Shown here: in pieces, positions 46,272-58,440 of the stretch
How the letters are laid out: each line of letters opens with the position of its first letter
How positions within the stretch are numbered: the first letter of the stretch is position 1
Source: Diphasiastrum complanatum
Lineage: Eukaryota; Streptophyta; Lycopodiopsida; Lycopodiales; Lycopodiaceae
NCBI GenBank assembly: GCA_029204225.1
Contig: CM055111.1
Span: 5,505,463 to 5,569,462 of the forward strand
Reading direction: 5' to 3'
DNA length: 64,000 nucleotides
The notes under the pieces: model-generated
The model's database searches: none
What the model was told of the DNA's origin: nothing
Seen by the model: only the letters and a program-made list of their open reading frames with translations
Position numbers and translations under genes: made by a program

Positions 46272-48245
46272 GTGATGGCAAACATGGGAGAGTCCATTTT
46301 GAGTGAAAGTAGCAAATTGGACAGGATTTCCAACTATGCAGTGTGGAAATTCAAAATGAAAAACATACTGATGGAGAAAGATGTGTGGGAAGTCATCACC
46401 GATGATGAGAGAAGGCCGCCAAATGAAGCAGACATCAAAGTGTTCGACAAAAAGATGAGGAAAGCTTTGACCTTCATTAACTTGTCAGTGAAGGATCACA
46501 TCATTACCCACATTTGTGATGCTATTACACCCAGACAGGCATGGGATGTGCTAAAGGAGCAGTTCGAGACGTCAAATCCGTCAAGAATCATGTTTCTGAA
46601 GTCAAAGCTGAATAGTGCCCGCATGGAGCAAGGAGATCACATTTAGATGTACATGACCAGAATCAAGACAATGAGAGATGAACTGCATTCTATTGGAGAG
46701 CGCATACGTGATGTGGAGCTGATGCATAATGCATTATGCAGCATTGCAGAACCCTATCAGATGTTTGTGAGCGGAATAGCATCAAGAGAAAGATTGTCAA
46801 CCTTTGATGAGCTCACAGGAATCTTGATGCAGGAAGAGCAACGACGAGAAATGGTGAAAGCTAGATGTCAAAATATTGATGATCAGGCACTTGCGACATG
46901 CCAAAAACAAGGTAAGGACAAGGGCAAGAAGAAGACTAAGCAGCAATTTGCCAAGTCTCAGGAGGATGAGGGATCTTCCAACAAAACTAAGAAGAAAAAC
47001 AAGTGCTTCCATTGTGGTAAAAAGGGCCATTGGAAAAGTGAATGTCGCAAATTCTTGGCGGAACAAGGCAAGGGAAAACCAAAACAAGTAGGTAACCTTG
47101 TCGATGAGGGTGAGATTGAAGACTCTAGCATCTTCATATCTGCATTGTCATCTAATCAAGATGATCAAGCAGGTATATTGACTCAGGAGCCACAAGACAC
47201 ATGATAGGTAACAAGAACTGGTTCAATAGTTTGAAGGCGTTGGATAATGGAACATCTGTTTCACAAGCAAATGGTGAAGTGTGCATGATCAAGGGGATAG
47301 ACACAGTTTCAATCCAATTGCCTGATGACAAAAGCATGATGATCAGGGAGGTACTTTACGTACCAGGTTTGAATAAAAATCTACTTTATGTTGGAGTCAT
47401 TACTGATCAAAAGTTGAAAGTAGAATTCGCCCATGATCGTTGCTTTGTGAAGGATGCGAACCAAAAGTTCAAAGTTATTGCGAATGGAGTAAGAGAGCCC
47501 AATACAGAATTGTACAGGTTGAATGCTACAATCAAGGGGCAACATGGACTTGTATCATCCATTCCTTCGCAAACTGAGTTGTGGCACAAGAGGCTTGGTC
47601 ACTTGAACTTGGGAATCCTCAGTTTGATGAGAAAATTGGAGATGGTAACAGGACTGCCTACCATAGAAGATCACTTGAAATCGATGTGCGAATCTTGTAT
47701 ATATGGGAAGCAGCATCGAGAGAAGCTCAATAAAGGGGGTGTTACAAGAGCAAAGAACATCCTGGATCTAATCCACACAGATTTATGCAGGCCTATGAGG
47801 ACCATGTCCTTAGGAAAAGCCTTATATTTCATGATCTTTATTGATGATATGTCACATAAGACGTGGATCTACTTCTTGAAGAAGAAATCAGATGTTTTTC
47901 AGAACTTCAAGAACTTCAAAAACTTGGTCGAAAATCAGACAGGTGAGAAGATCAAAGTCCTAAGATCAGATAGTGGAGGTGAGTATAAGTCTAATGACTT
48001 CAATGATCTTTGCGATCAATGTGGTATTAAAAGACAATTTACGCAAGCTCATACTCCTGCTCTCAATGGTGTAGCTGAGCGCAAAAATCGTACGATTGTG
48101 AAAAGTGCCAGATCTATGCTAGTTGAGATGAAATTACCAAAAGATTTTTGGTCAGAAGCATGTAGCACGGCAGTCTATCTTCAAAATAGAAGTCCTACTA
48201 TTGCCATACCAAAAATAACACCTGAGGAAGCATTCACAAAGAAGC
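46272..48245 (+). pseudogene. Copia E gag-protease-integrase, nearly open
   Basis: Gag starts MMANMGESILSESSKLDRIS. One TAG (46644-46646) interrupts it in EQGDHI / MYMTRI, after which it runs on to the knuckle CFHCGKKGHWKSEC (about 47004-47045). A one-base frameshift near 47172 falls just before protease DSGATRHM. The next frame carries LYVPGLNKNLLYVG, pre-integrase LWHKRLGHLNLGIL, and integrase HTDLCRPM, RSDSGGEYKS and NGVAERKNRTI (all three acidic residues present), then ACSTAVYLQNRSPTIAI and PEEAFTKK. At about 48246 homology switches strand. With only one stop and one frameshift over 2 kb it is much less decayed than neighbouring copias. Confidence 0.88.
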
Positions 48246-49780
48246 AGGTAAACTATCATGCTTCTTGTAAATCAAGCCATACTCTGAAGCGCCTTTCACA
48301 TAACGCAAAATGCGTTTAGCTGCTTTCCAATGCGTTTCCGTAGGTGCTGCCATAAACTGACTTACAATGCCAACAACATAACATATATCTGGTCTAGTTG
48401 TGGTAAGGTAAATCAAGCTCCCTACTAACTGTCTATATAACGTAGCATCAAATGACTGTGATTCACCAAGCTTAGAAAGCTTTTTACCTGGTTCAATAGG
48501 AGTGTTTACTGGTTTGCAATCCTGCAACCTAAACCTGTGCATCAACTCTTTGACATACTTCACCTGTGTTAAACCCACTTCATGTCCTTTTTGCCACACT
48601 TCTACTCCAAGGCAGTAATGCATCAGGCTGAGATCCGTCATCTCAAATTGTTCCATGAGGTCTTTCTTGATCATGTCTATCATCTCTTGATTATTTCCCG
48701 TAATAATCAAGTCATCAACATAAAGAGCAATCAAAGCAACCATACCATCAAAGTATAAGACATATAGATTTGATCAGAATGTGTTCTCACCATCCCCTTT
48801 GAATTAAAGTAGGCATCAATCCTGCTATACCACGCACGTGGTGCTTGTTTAAGACCATAAAGCGCTTTCTTCAAGTGACATACTTTATTTTCCTATCCTT
48901 TCGTTACAAAGCCTTCAGGTTGATCCATGAACACTTCTTCTTCTAACTCACCATTTAGAAAAGCAGATTTCACATCCATCTGATGCAAAGGCCAACCAAA
49001 ATGTGAAGCTAAAGCAATAAGTAGACATAGAGTATTCCACTTACACACCGGCGCAAAGGTCTTTTCATAGTCAATGCCTTTATTTTGTGCGTATCCTTTG
49101 ATTACCAAGCTTGCTTTGTGCTTTGCTATGCTTCCATTTGCATGGTACTTAGTTTTGTATACCCATTTGCAACCAATGGGTTTTTTGCCAACTACCTTTT
49201 AGGTAGTATCTTCTCTCTTGTTGATCTTTGTAGCTCTCTCTGGTTAGATGATCCTGGAAAGTCATCTATATCGCGGCTCTCCATCAATCTCTCAAACCAC
49301 TTAGAGAGCTTTTTGTCAGGTGATCGGCTTCCTGGTGAAAATGTATCCCACGGTACATCCTTCTCCTTGCATTTGTCACCTGCAATTTCAATCCTTCTTG
49401 CACCAAAAGGTTTTTCCCTACCTCTCCAACCTGTTTCTTGAGGTTGAGTAGTAGTATCTTGAGATGTATCCTCATGTTCATCACTCGGAAGGTCAATGAA
49501 TAGATCATCATCAAGTGGTATCCTCACTATACCATTTTTCCTACTAGATGTGTCTATCTTCTCAGCATCTTCATCTTCATACATCTTGGATTCATCAAAG
49601 ATAACATCTCAGCTTACATGGATTTTGTTTTTGACTGGATCAAAACATCTATAGCCCTTCACGCGATCATCATATCCTAGGAATATGCACTTGATATCTT
49701 TTACATCAAGTTTACGTCTCTCTTCCTTAGGAATATGTACAAATACCTTACATCCAAAGATTCACAAGTGGTTCACCTTT
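48246..49780 (-). pseudogene. Copia E-type integrase end, RT and RNase H, minus strand
   Basis: Read from 49780 down: IFGCKVFVHIPKEERRKLD (integrase C-terminal part), VIFDESKMYEDEDAEK, a charged linker, then RT pieces GIDYEKTFAPVCKWNTLCLL and HQMDVKSAFLNGELEEEVFM, ALYVDDLIITGN with the catalytic YVDD, and RNase H-side TTRPDICYVVGIVSQFMAAP ending at YGLIYKKHDSLPA (about 48250). The first codons (KVNHL) overlap the last codons of the + strand segment (QVNYH), so the two segments together are continuous parts of one polyprotein, but this one is reversed. Frame breaks are few. Confidence 0.82.
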
Positions 49781-51258
49781 AGGAGACTGGAAGGACAATC
49801 AAGGCCCTAAGGTCAGATAACGGTGGAGAATATATCTTTGTTGAGCTCAAGGAGTACTGCCAAAGCCAAGGCATTGAGCAGCAATTCATCACTCCTTATA
49901 GTCCTCAGTCTAATGGCTTAGCTGAGAGGAAGAACCGAACTCTGGTCGAATCTGCTAAGTGTATGCTAGCACATGCATTGTTGCCCAAGAGGTTCTGGGT
50001 TGAAGCTGTCTCCACTGTAGCTTACATCCAGAACATATGTTTGACCAAAGCCCTCTCAGACAAGACACCCCAAGAGGTGTGGACAGGCTCCAAGCCTTCT
50101 TTGAAGAACCTAAGAGTGTTTGGGTTCATTGCCTACGCGCAGATCCCAAAGGACACAAGGAAGAAATTGTACTTTCAAGGTCTAAAGACCATCCTGATTG
50201 GATATACTTCGACTGATAACACCTACAAGCTGTACGATCTTGATACCCAACAAATCTTGTATAGCCGGGATACAGTCTTTATCGAGGATCAGTTCGTCGA
50301 CCTCAAAGACAAGGATATTGCTCAAGAAGAACCTTAATCACCTGCCATTGATACAGCAATCCGAACTTTTAGCTTAGGAATGTCTATCGTCGACCCACTT
50401 CGAGACAATGAATCAGACGAAAATGTTGATGCTACCCAGCAACATATCCCATGAGCGGTTCATCAATCGAATCCTCCCAGAAGATCAAGCCGAGTGCGCA
50501 CACAGCCCACAAGGTATACTCCTGAGTCTGTCTGTCTTTTAATGCAGGAACCGATGATAGTCGAAGAGGCACTTAGCCAACCGGACTCTGATATCTGGAG
50601 AGAAGAATCAGACATGGTCATTAGTCAAAGCTCCTATTGGCTGCAATATTATTGATTGCAAATGGATAATTAAGATCAAATATAATGCCAACGGAGCCAT
50701 TGATCGAAGGAAGGCTAGACTGGTAGCACGAGGATTCACCCAGATCCTGAATGTCGACTACAGTGAGACTTTTAGTCCAGTTGTCAAACATTCGTCGATG
50801 ATCCGAATGCTCCTGTCTTATGCTGCAGCTGCCGACCTCGAAGTACATCAACTCGATGTACAAACAACCTATTTGAATGGAGTTATACAAGAAGATATCT
50901 ACATGATCTAGCCCGAAGGATACATTCTGAAAGACATAAAGAATCATGTCTGTAAACTCCATAAAGCACTGTACAGCTTGAAACAGTTTGTCAGAGCTTC
51001 GTTTCAAAGGATCAACACATTTCTGAACAAGGACTTAAACCAAGCATTGCTGATTGCAACGTTTATTCAAAGTCAGTGCAACAATCCTTCATTATCATCA
51101 CCTTGTATGTTGATGATACATTGCTCTTCATCAACAATGCCAATATGGTCAAGGATTCAAAACAGATGCTGTTCTCAGAATTTGACATGACTGATCTAGG
51201 CGAAGCTCAGTTCTATCTTGGAATTCAAATCCACAGAGACCGAGAAAATCGACTGATT
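49781..51258 (+). pseudogene. Second copia T fragment (integrase and RT), + strand
   Basis: Begins inside integrase at GRTIKALRSDNGGEYIFVEL, continues CQSQGIEQQFITPYSPQSNG, EVWTGSKPSLKNLRVFGFIA, FIEDQFVDLKDKDIAQEEP (stop at about 50336), then RT CNIIDCKWIIKIKYNAN, DRRKARLVARGFTQILNVDY, EVHQLDVQTTYLNG and TLYVDDTLLF, and ends at about 51258 (FYLGIQIHRDRENRLI). It is nearly the same sequence as the minus-strand copy at 33404-34390. Both ends are abrupt, without LTRs. Confidence 0.85.
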
Positions 51259-52146
51259 TACAACATCAACTTTGACTTGAATATCATTCAATATGAAGCT
51301 TTTTTTCACACAATAGTAAAAAAGCATATATGCAGAAAAAGTCTCCTTTCTGGCCATGTCTTAGAGTAAGCATTCATCTAGCAAACATGCATAGAAAAGC
51401 GGTTGGGCTTGTGTGAACCATGCAATGACCTGTTGTGAATCCACATGTAGGACAAGCTTTATTGCAATTGAGTAGGCTGAAATTGACGTTGTTGGCAAAT
51501 AAGTGGTGTATTCATTTGGGCACTTTAGATTGGGAGTAACCCATGCTAGTAAAGCCAATCAGGTGCTTTGCCCCCTTTGTTCTTAACCTATTTTACTGCT
51601 CAATCTTTGATGCATCAATTTGGTTTGTGTACTTGCATAGAATCGAGCAGGCATAAGCCATCTTCTTCTCTTACACAACACTGAGTAAGAACAAGAGCTA
51701 CATATGAAAGCACCAAGCCCTAGCAGAGTGAGCAAAGCTGGTTCTTCAACACCTTTGTGGCCAAGAACACCATGGAGGCCAAGCTCAACAAGTTCAAATT
51801 AGGTGTGGTAGCTCGAAATGGCGTTGTTGGGGCTAGTGGGCCTTCAAATACACTGCATGGGTTGGTTGGTCACTGTCCTATTGGAGTGATGAACAATTCA
51901 GGTTTAGTCTAGGGATGTTGGATCTTGATGGATGTTGTGACTGCAAACTAGATCTGACAAGATCTGATCAGTTTCACTTCCCTAAAAAAGTGATTTTAGC
52001 TCTTTTTTATGGGTTTTTTGAGATTTTTTCAGATATGAGTGGATCTAACTTTCACACTTTCTAAAATAGCTGTATCTATACCATATATAAAAGAAAATGC
52101 ATTTTTTGGGTGCTTTTTAGCAAAATTTTAATATTTTATGGGAGCT
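51259..52146. other. No gene seen
   Basis: Sequence between the copia T fragment and the motif array. No open frame with a known motif. Confidence 0.5.
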
Positions 52147-52685
52147 AACCTTCGCAAGCTGGTATGCACTTGTATCTAAGTTAGATCTAGTACCAAACCA
52201 AGCTACGAGAGTTACTTTCCAAGGAAACTAAAAAAAACTTGAAAAAAGTGCATTTTTTGGGGGTTTTTTGGCCAAATTTTGAGATTTTATGGGAACTAAC
52301 CTTCGCAAACTCTTCTGTGTCACTATCTCAATGAGATGGAGCTGCAAAATTCTTTGCGAAGGCTACTTACCAGAAGAACTCAAAATTTTGCTGTCTGAAA
52401 AGGTTCTAGGCCACTTTTGCTCTTGGGAACCTTCGTAGAGGCACTTTTCTTAGGACATAACGTTTGTAGACTTCTCTGTGTCCTTGTCTCAATGAGATGG
52501 AACTTCAAAGAGCTTTGTGAAGGTTAGTTTTAAGTTTTGAAATTTTTTTTTGATTTTTACAAGAGATTTTTGAATGTTTACAGATTTTTCTCTATTTTTT
52601 CAAAATCTACTAAGAAGTAACCTTCGCAAGCTTCTATATAGGTCTAGGACAGTACCCGGGAGCTGCTGCCAATCATGCGAAGGTT
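52147..52685. repeat. Seven-copy AACCTTCGCAA motif array
   Basis: The 11-mer or a one- to two-base variant occurs at 52147, 52298, 52428 and 52619 (forward) and at 52354, 52515 and 52675 (reverse complement). Superimposed is a longer diverged repeat, GCATTTTTTGGG...TTTTATGGGA.CTAACCTTCGCAA.CT, at about 52099 and about 52250 (period about 151). This resembles the subterminal motif arrays of CACTA or Mutator-type transposons. Confidence 0.6.
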
Positions 52686-52929
52686 AGTTCTTGCTGGTTT
52701 TTGAGAAATCAAAATCTGATGAGATTTTGCCTCTCTTTTTCCCTCCAAAAATAGATTTTGAGTGTTTTTTTGAATTTTGATGGGGTTTTTGTCTATACTT
52801 GTAAGTGTCTAATAGGATATCAGCCTAACTAGATAGAGGATGTAAGTCTCATGGTGACAGTGGGACGGGTGAGGGACTTAAAAAAACATTTTGATGTATT
52901 GCTAATAACTTCCTTTGTGTGATTGCAGG

Positions 52930-55560
52930 CTTCTACACTGCTGCAGAAACTATTCTGAAGTCCATTGGTGAGGCCTCCCCAGTTTTCTTAACAAGGGCTT
53001 GGAAAGTTTAGCAGAAGCCGAGTTCAAACGACTTACACATTTGTGGCTTACACTAGAAGCATTTGTGGTTGTTTCAAAGGTTTCAGTGGGCGAGCCCGGG
53101 TTTACAATGCGTGATGTTGAGACTGTTGGCTTGATTCGTGCCATTTCAATGCCTAAAGATGTCCTTATTGATAAGGTGGAACTCATGACTAGGGGGCCTA
53201 ACGGAGAAGAATGCCATGTCATTCTTTCATGTGCGGATATTGTTCACTTCACTAAGACACCAAATATTTACAACTCAGAAGGTGCCTTGCACATATATGA
53301 AGGCAACCCTATTGAAGGCATGATTGCCCTTTCTAATGTCTATGCCGTATTAAAGGAAACAAAGGAAAAACAAGGAATCTTGGAAGTGGTGGCAGACATA
53401 TCTGTTGTCGTGGCTGCTGAAGATACCATTGAGCCGCAATTGGCAATTTCTTCCACTCTAGCTCCTACTACAAAACAAGTGCGTAGAAAAAAAACTGCCA
53501 AACGTGCAAGTGAGGATCTTGTTGAGGATGACATTGCAGTTGGAAGAAGGATAGCTAAGCACCTTGGACCCGCGAGAAAACGATCAATGCAACCAAGGCT
53601 TGATATATCTGACATGCGAATATCAAATTATGAGGACCTTGTATCAAACTCTGATCCCGAAGATGTGTTGGAGGACTTCAAGGGTGATACAAATGTCAAT
53701 CTTGATGCATACTCCTTGGATGATGTCGGCTATGTTTGGGGAAGACACATGTATAGGGTGGATTCGAGGAATATATGTAGAGTCTCCCTTTTCACCAACC
53801 AACGAGCCCTAGACTACTCATTTGTAGAGCAATTGTATAAAGCAGTATGCATGCACAATGGGCCACCACCATCATCGATAAATGTGTGTCTAAGACCAAT
53901 GATGTTCCAAGAAGGAGATGACCCTGTCGTAGTCTTTGATAGCCCTAAAAAATTCACGACTACCTACCTCGAGTTCAAAAGAAAAGATATGGTGGAGGCA
54001 GCCAATTGTATGATTCTTTATTCGCCTATGTGCACTATTTTATATGCATATTCAAAGATGAGGCGCGTTAGATTTTGGAATCAGACCACTTGAATTTTCA
54101 ACCACATGCCATGCAGAAGAAAACAACTCTACTTGAGATTATGGAACGTGCACGAGAGATACCTTGGGACGACTCGCTTACATCAAAGGAGTGAAGATGG
54201 ATAATGACACAAGTAGACGTATGGCCTTGTTCTACCAAGGTCTCCATGGCATTGTGGGGAGTGTAAACATTGGAGCCCTAAACAGAAAATTGCCTCTAAA
54301 AACTCTCTACAAAAAATTTGATGATTTTATTTTAATCTTATTTCGTTCCGAAGAAGTATTCAATAACTTCTTAGAGGTTATGAAACATTATGTTGCCGAT
54401 GAACCAGACTTCACCGTGCATAAAGTGAAGAACATGCCATTGGTTATTCGATGGTTCAGAATATTGCGGTTCCTTCCAGATCCGATATGTAATCGTGTTC
54501 TCAAGAAATTCTTGGAAGGCGAGTTGTACTTTGATAAAAGAAACAAAGAAAAAAATATCGAGGTGGGAGCATCTAACATCATGAAGGAAATGTCTTCCTT
54601 GCACGTTGTCAAATTTTTGATTTCTTTGGATGCTGATTTTCCACAGAATATGGTGTATGATAAAGATACAATAAAATGTCTATCCACAACCATTAATAAA
54701 AATCTGCATTTTATTGGATCAGAGCAGCGACAAGTAGTACAAGAAGTATTTCATCTAAACTTGAAAATGAAATATCGCTTGCTTTGAGACAATGTGAAGA
54801 AAAAATAAAAGAAAAGCATATGCAAAGCATTCCATAGGTTGACATTGGGGGCACCATAGCATCGTCGGCACTGGATGGAGGTTTTTTTGTAAAGTGAAGA
54901 CCTCACAGGGCAATGAAGCGATTTGTTGTGGGGTCGATGAGTCCCATTTTATGGCCGTTCTTGCATCTGCTTGGGATAGTCCAATATTGTATATATTCGA
55001 CAATATCGATTCCTTGAGCTCCAGCTACATCACATCAATGGTGTGCCACTGTTAAAGACCCTAATTGAAAAATATAAAGTGTGTATCATTGTATTATTTT
55101 TTGAGCAAAATATCAAAGAGGGGGGTAAACGGGAGCCTATAATCAATGCACACTATCAGGTTCTCTATATTTGAAGGTTTCTTCGAGTTGGTTGTCCCTT
55201 TCAAACAAGGTGGCATTCGTGTGCAAAATTTACAGCCTATTCTTTTTGTTCTGTACAATGAAGATGCACCAAGTGATGTGTCTCCTTGTGTGCAAAACAA
55301 GTTGAAATTCTTGACTCTTTGCTTTGGTGATGGAGGAAAATAGGCGAAACACTTTGTTACATGCTCACCCGCACAAAAAAATAGAGCAAAGCATTGGGAA
55401 GGCATCAACAAAATTGTTCATTCTTTTTCTGCCCCTGACTGGTCGGTATGTTTGTTTCGGCTATCGTATTTTGTCGCACCATTGTTGAATGTCACTGGTC
55501 GTGAACTTATAACGTCACGCATCACAAGGAAGGGTTGATCCACAGTTCTTAGAATCAGAG
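52930..55560 (+). pseudogene. Unrecognised long coding remnant
   Basis: A splice-acceptor-like TTGTGTGATTGCAG ends at 52929. The open frame 52960-54093 includes TMRDVETVGLIRAISMPKDV, VILSCADIVHFTKTPNIY, a basic KQVRRKKTAKRA stretch, then YVWGRHMYRVDSRNICRVSL. A frameshift near 54075 and a TGA near 54133 lead into 54164-54787 (RRMALFYQGLHGIVGSVNIG, HKVKNMPLVIRWFRILRFLP). A further frame gives KTSQGNEAICCGVDESHFMA then WDSPILYIFDNIDSL (about 54890-55020), and LVVPFKQGGIRVQNLQPILF (55180), then KHWEGINKIVHSF and LRLSYFVAPLLN up to about 55540. Long conserved-looking segments with few breaks suggest one protein of roughly 800 residues in early decay. I do not recognise the family. It could be transposon cargo or an accessory ORF. 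Confidence 0.45.
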
Positions 55561-56553
55561 GAAGATTCAGAATCTGATCATACATAATGAATTTTGTAAT
55601 GACAGTTATAGTTCTTAAATAATTAATTTGTAACGAGGGTTATGCCATAACCAAAAAGACAAACTTTTTGTTGTCACCTCAGGTGGTAGGGGTTGTTACT
55701 GTCGGTTTTCAAATACATAGACTTGCTCTTTTTTACATTGGCATACGAAATATGAGCCTTTTTTTGAATTAAAATATTCTTTACAGTCCTATTTTGTATT
55801 GGAATACAAAATTGAATAACAGATGAAATTTATTTATTTGTGTATGATGAATGTTGTGTGAATTTAAAATTATTGCATTTAGCTTTGTCAAGTATCTTTT
55901 GTTTGATTATAGTCCATAAGAAAACAAATTTCATCACAATCCAAATTTCTTAAGTCCATTTGAAAAAATGGATTTTAGGAACGTCAAAAACTTGAAAAAA
56001 AAAAATTGGAGGCTCCACCCGCCGCTACAGGTGGGCCTCCAGAAACAAATATATCTTTTGTAAACAAGTATCAAACATTGTCAAAATTCAATTATTTTGT
56101 GATTAATTAACATCTTGAAATTCTTTTTGAAAATGGGTTTTGAGAAAGTCCAAAATTAATTGAGACAGTATTCACTAGTCTCATCAAGCATGAGGGTGGT
56201 GGTGTAGTTAAAGGATTATCTCCTTGCACCCCAAAAAACCTCCTATTCAATCTTCAAAAAGGATGATCAAGCGGCAAATATTTGAGATGATTTTCGTAGA
56301 CCACTTTTTTGAACATATTTGTGCTATGTCAACCCTCCAAATGTGGTCCACAAATGTAACATGCATTGTAATTCGATGTGGTTAAACCTGTATAGTTCAT
56401 AGACAAATGTAAGATAAGCTCAATTAGTCAAATGTACTCAAACGCCTAATACAGATTCATATAATATATTATTAACATACCTGAATATTCACTTAAACCG
56501 GGGTAGTCATGCATCGTCCACATTATAATTCCATGAACAATGAAATTCCTTTG
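55561..56553. other. No gene; hairpin at 56007-56041
   Basis: AT-rich. TGGAGGCTCCACC and GGTGGGCCTCCA flank a 10-base spacer at 56007-56041, a near-perfect inverted repeat after a run of A. It may be a transposon end or terminator-like fold; no partner found. Confidence 0.4.
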
Positions 56554-57568
56554 TTATATAGGTCTCAAGATGTCGTAAGCATGAATACCATTCCAAGGAA
56601 TGCACAATTCGTCTACCAAAAGTGCACGATACACATCCATGTTCTTGGCCTTGTACTTTTTTGAAATCAATCGAGCCAATAATAAGGGTCCCTTTTTTTT
56701 ACTCAACCATGGAGGTATATTATAATTAATCAGCACAACTGGCCATGTGGACCAAGTTGACGTTTGAACGCTGAAAGGATTTATGCCATCCATAGCTAGG
56801 CAAAATCTCAAGTCACGAGGTTCATTTTAAAACTCGGGCCATTGGTCTTCAATATGTTTCCATGCAGGTGAGTCACTTGGTACTCGCATCACATCATCCG
56901 TAGATCAATTTTTTGCATGCCAATCCATTAGTTGTGCCAAAGATTTGAATCGAAATAAATATTGCAATCGTGGGATAATTGAAAAATGTCATCACACTTT
57001 TTGTGGCACTTTATCCCCTTGTACGTCATCTTGATAACGTGAAGTGTTACACGTTGGACATTGAAACTTTTCTAAATGATCACCTCTATATAGAACATGG
57101 TCTTCTAGACATGCATGTATTGTGCCGTAATCCATTCCAAGCACATTCATCATCTTTCGTGCTTCTTTTCATGTCTTAGGTATCACGTTTCCTTTCGGAA
57201 GTATTCTATGCAACGACCTAAAAAAATAGCAATGTGAGTTGTTAGAAAAAAAAAAAACAATAGTAAATACGCTATAAAGTAAAATAGTTGTGTTATGCAT
57301 TAAGTACCCGAATAATGATGTGACACTACGGTCACTCCATTTGTATGTTGCTTGAAGGTTTAGAATAATAATTGACATAGCTAGTCTCGAAATGGATGCT
57401 CCTAGATACAAAGGAGTGTCCGCCTCCTTGTGCAGTAAAACCCTCGTCTTCATCCATCTCAAATTGTTCGTAATCTTCATTTTCATTAGAAGATGCGAGT
57501 ATAGCATCATTCTCATTTGTTTCAAAGTAAGATTCAAACATGTTGTGCATTACTTCATTGTGTTGCAC
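56554..57568 (-). pseudogene. CACTA (En/Spm) TNP2-type transposase remnant
   Basis: Read from 57568 down: acidic N-terminus, then TPLYLGASISRLAMSIIILN, LQATYKWSDRSVTSLFGYLM, an intron-like AT-rich gap (about 57300-57210), SLHRILPKGNVIPKT, MMNVLGMDYGTIHACLEDHV (about 57120), and RFCLAMDGINPFSVQTSTWS, TWPVVLINYNIPPWLSKKKG (56811-56690), ending LVDELCIPWNGIHAYD. This is the standard N-to-middle order of the TNP2/Transposase_21 family of plant CACTA elements, which cuts at the terminal repeats. Stops and frame changes are present. The C-terminal half is missing, since the frame ends at 56554. Confidence 0.8.
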
Positions 57569-58431
57569 CTAATCATCATCATCATTAGAATCAAGTTGAT
57601 TTCTCTTTTTTCCAATTGTGCTTGTCACTTCAATTTGTTTCGTTCTTTGTTCTCTCATGTCTATAACTAAACATGGATGAATCAACTCCGTGGAATGGCA
57701 TTTGATTTATTGGCTACACACATGAAACAAATTCCATAAGTGACGTATATAGATTGACGAATATTATTATAAAAAACAATCCCAAATTTGATGGTTGACC
57801 TTCTTCTTTTCATCCAAACTTTCACAAATAATTTTCAACATTGCGTCTTTCATGCATCTTTTGCCCATCACTCTTGATGCATGTGCACCATATTTTATTT
57901 CAAAAATAATTTTTCTACGAGAAACAAAAACCAAGTACATCTCACTTTAGCACAATAGTTGAGGTCATGTAATAACAAAGTTTAGCTTATAATAACAAAG
58001 ACTTTATGAACAAGAAAACATGCATGTTTATTATTTACCCTATTAACTTGAGTAGTGTCTTCATTACTAGACTGATCTGGATGTAATTCATCTCCTTTTG
58101 ATAAACTGCATCTATGCACAAGTACAAAACACAAATAACATAAAATTAATTAATTTTCCAATCTGATATTTAGATAGCATGATTCTTATCTTCCGATTAT
58201 TGTATGATTCTCATGTTTTAATTTTTAGATAGTACTATTCTTGTACGTTGTCACTTATATGATTCTTTTGCATCTTGGTGCAAGTTCTAAATGCACATCT
58301 ATCTTTTTTTTTTGTTATCACAGGTATGAAAGTCCCACTCTAATATGCATTAAAATTTTGTAGTCGGTTTTCTTTTCTATTTCATCTCAATATATTAGAG
58401 TTTATTGTAATGTATTGTATGTTTATGAATG
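57569..58431. other. Divergent intergenic region between two transposon genes
   Basis: AT-rich and non-coding. It separates the minus-strand TNP2 remnant from the + strand Ptta-like gene and would hold both promoters or 5' exons. A splice-acceptor-like TTGTTATCACAG occurs at about 58322. Confidence 0.4.
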
Positions 58432-58440
58432 TAGTAATCA

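Noticed and set aside
54890-55540. Ulp1-type (C48) protease domain, common in CACTA elements
   Set aside because: ESHFMAV...ILYIFDNIDS has some resemblance to the His/Asp part, but no Gln-x-DCG cysteine motif follows in any frame.
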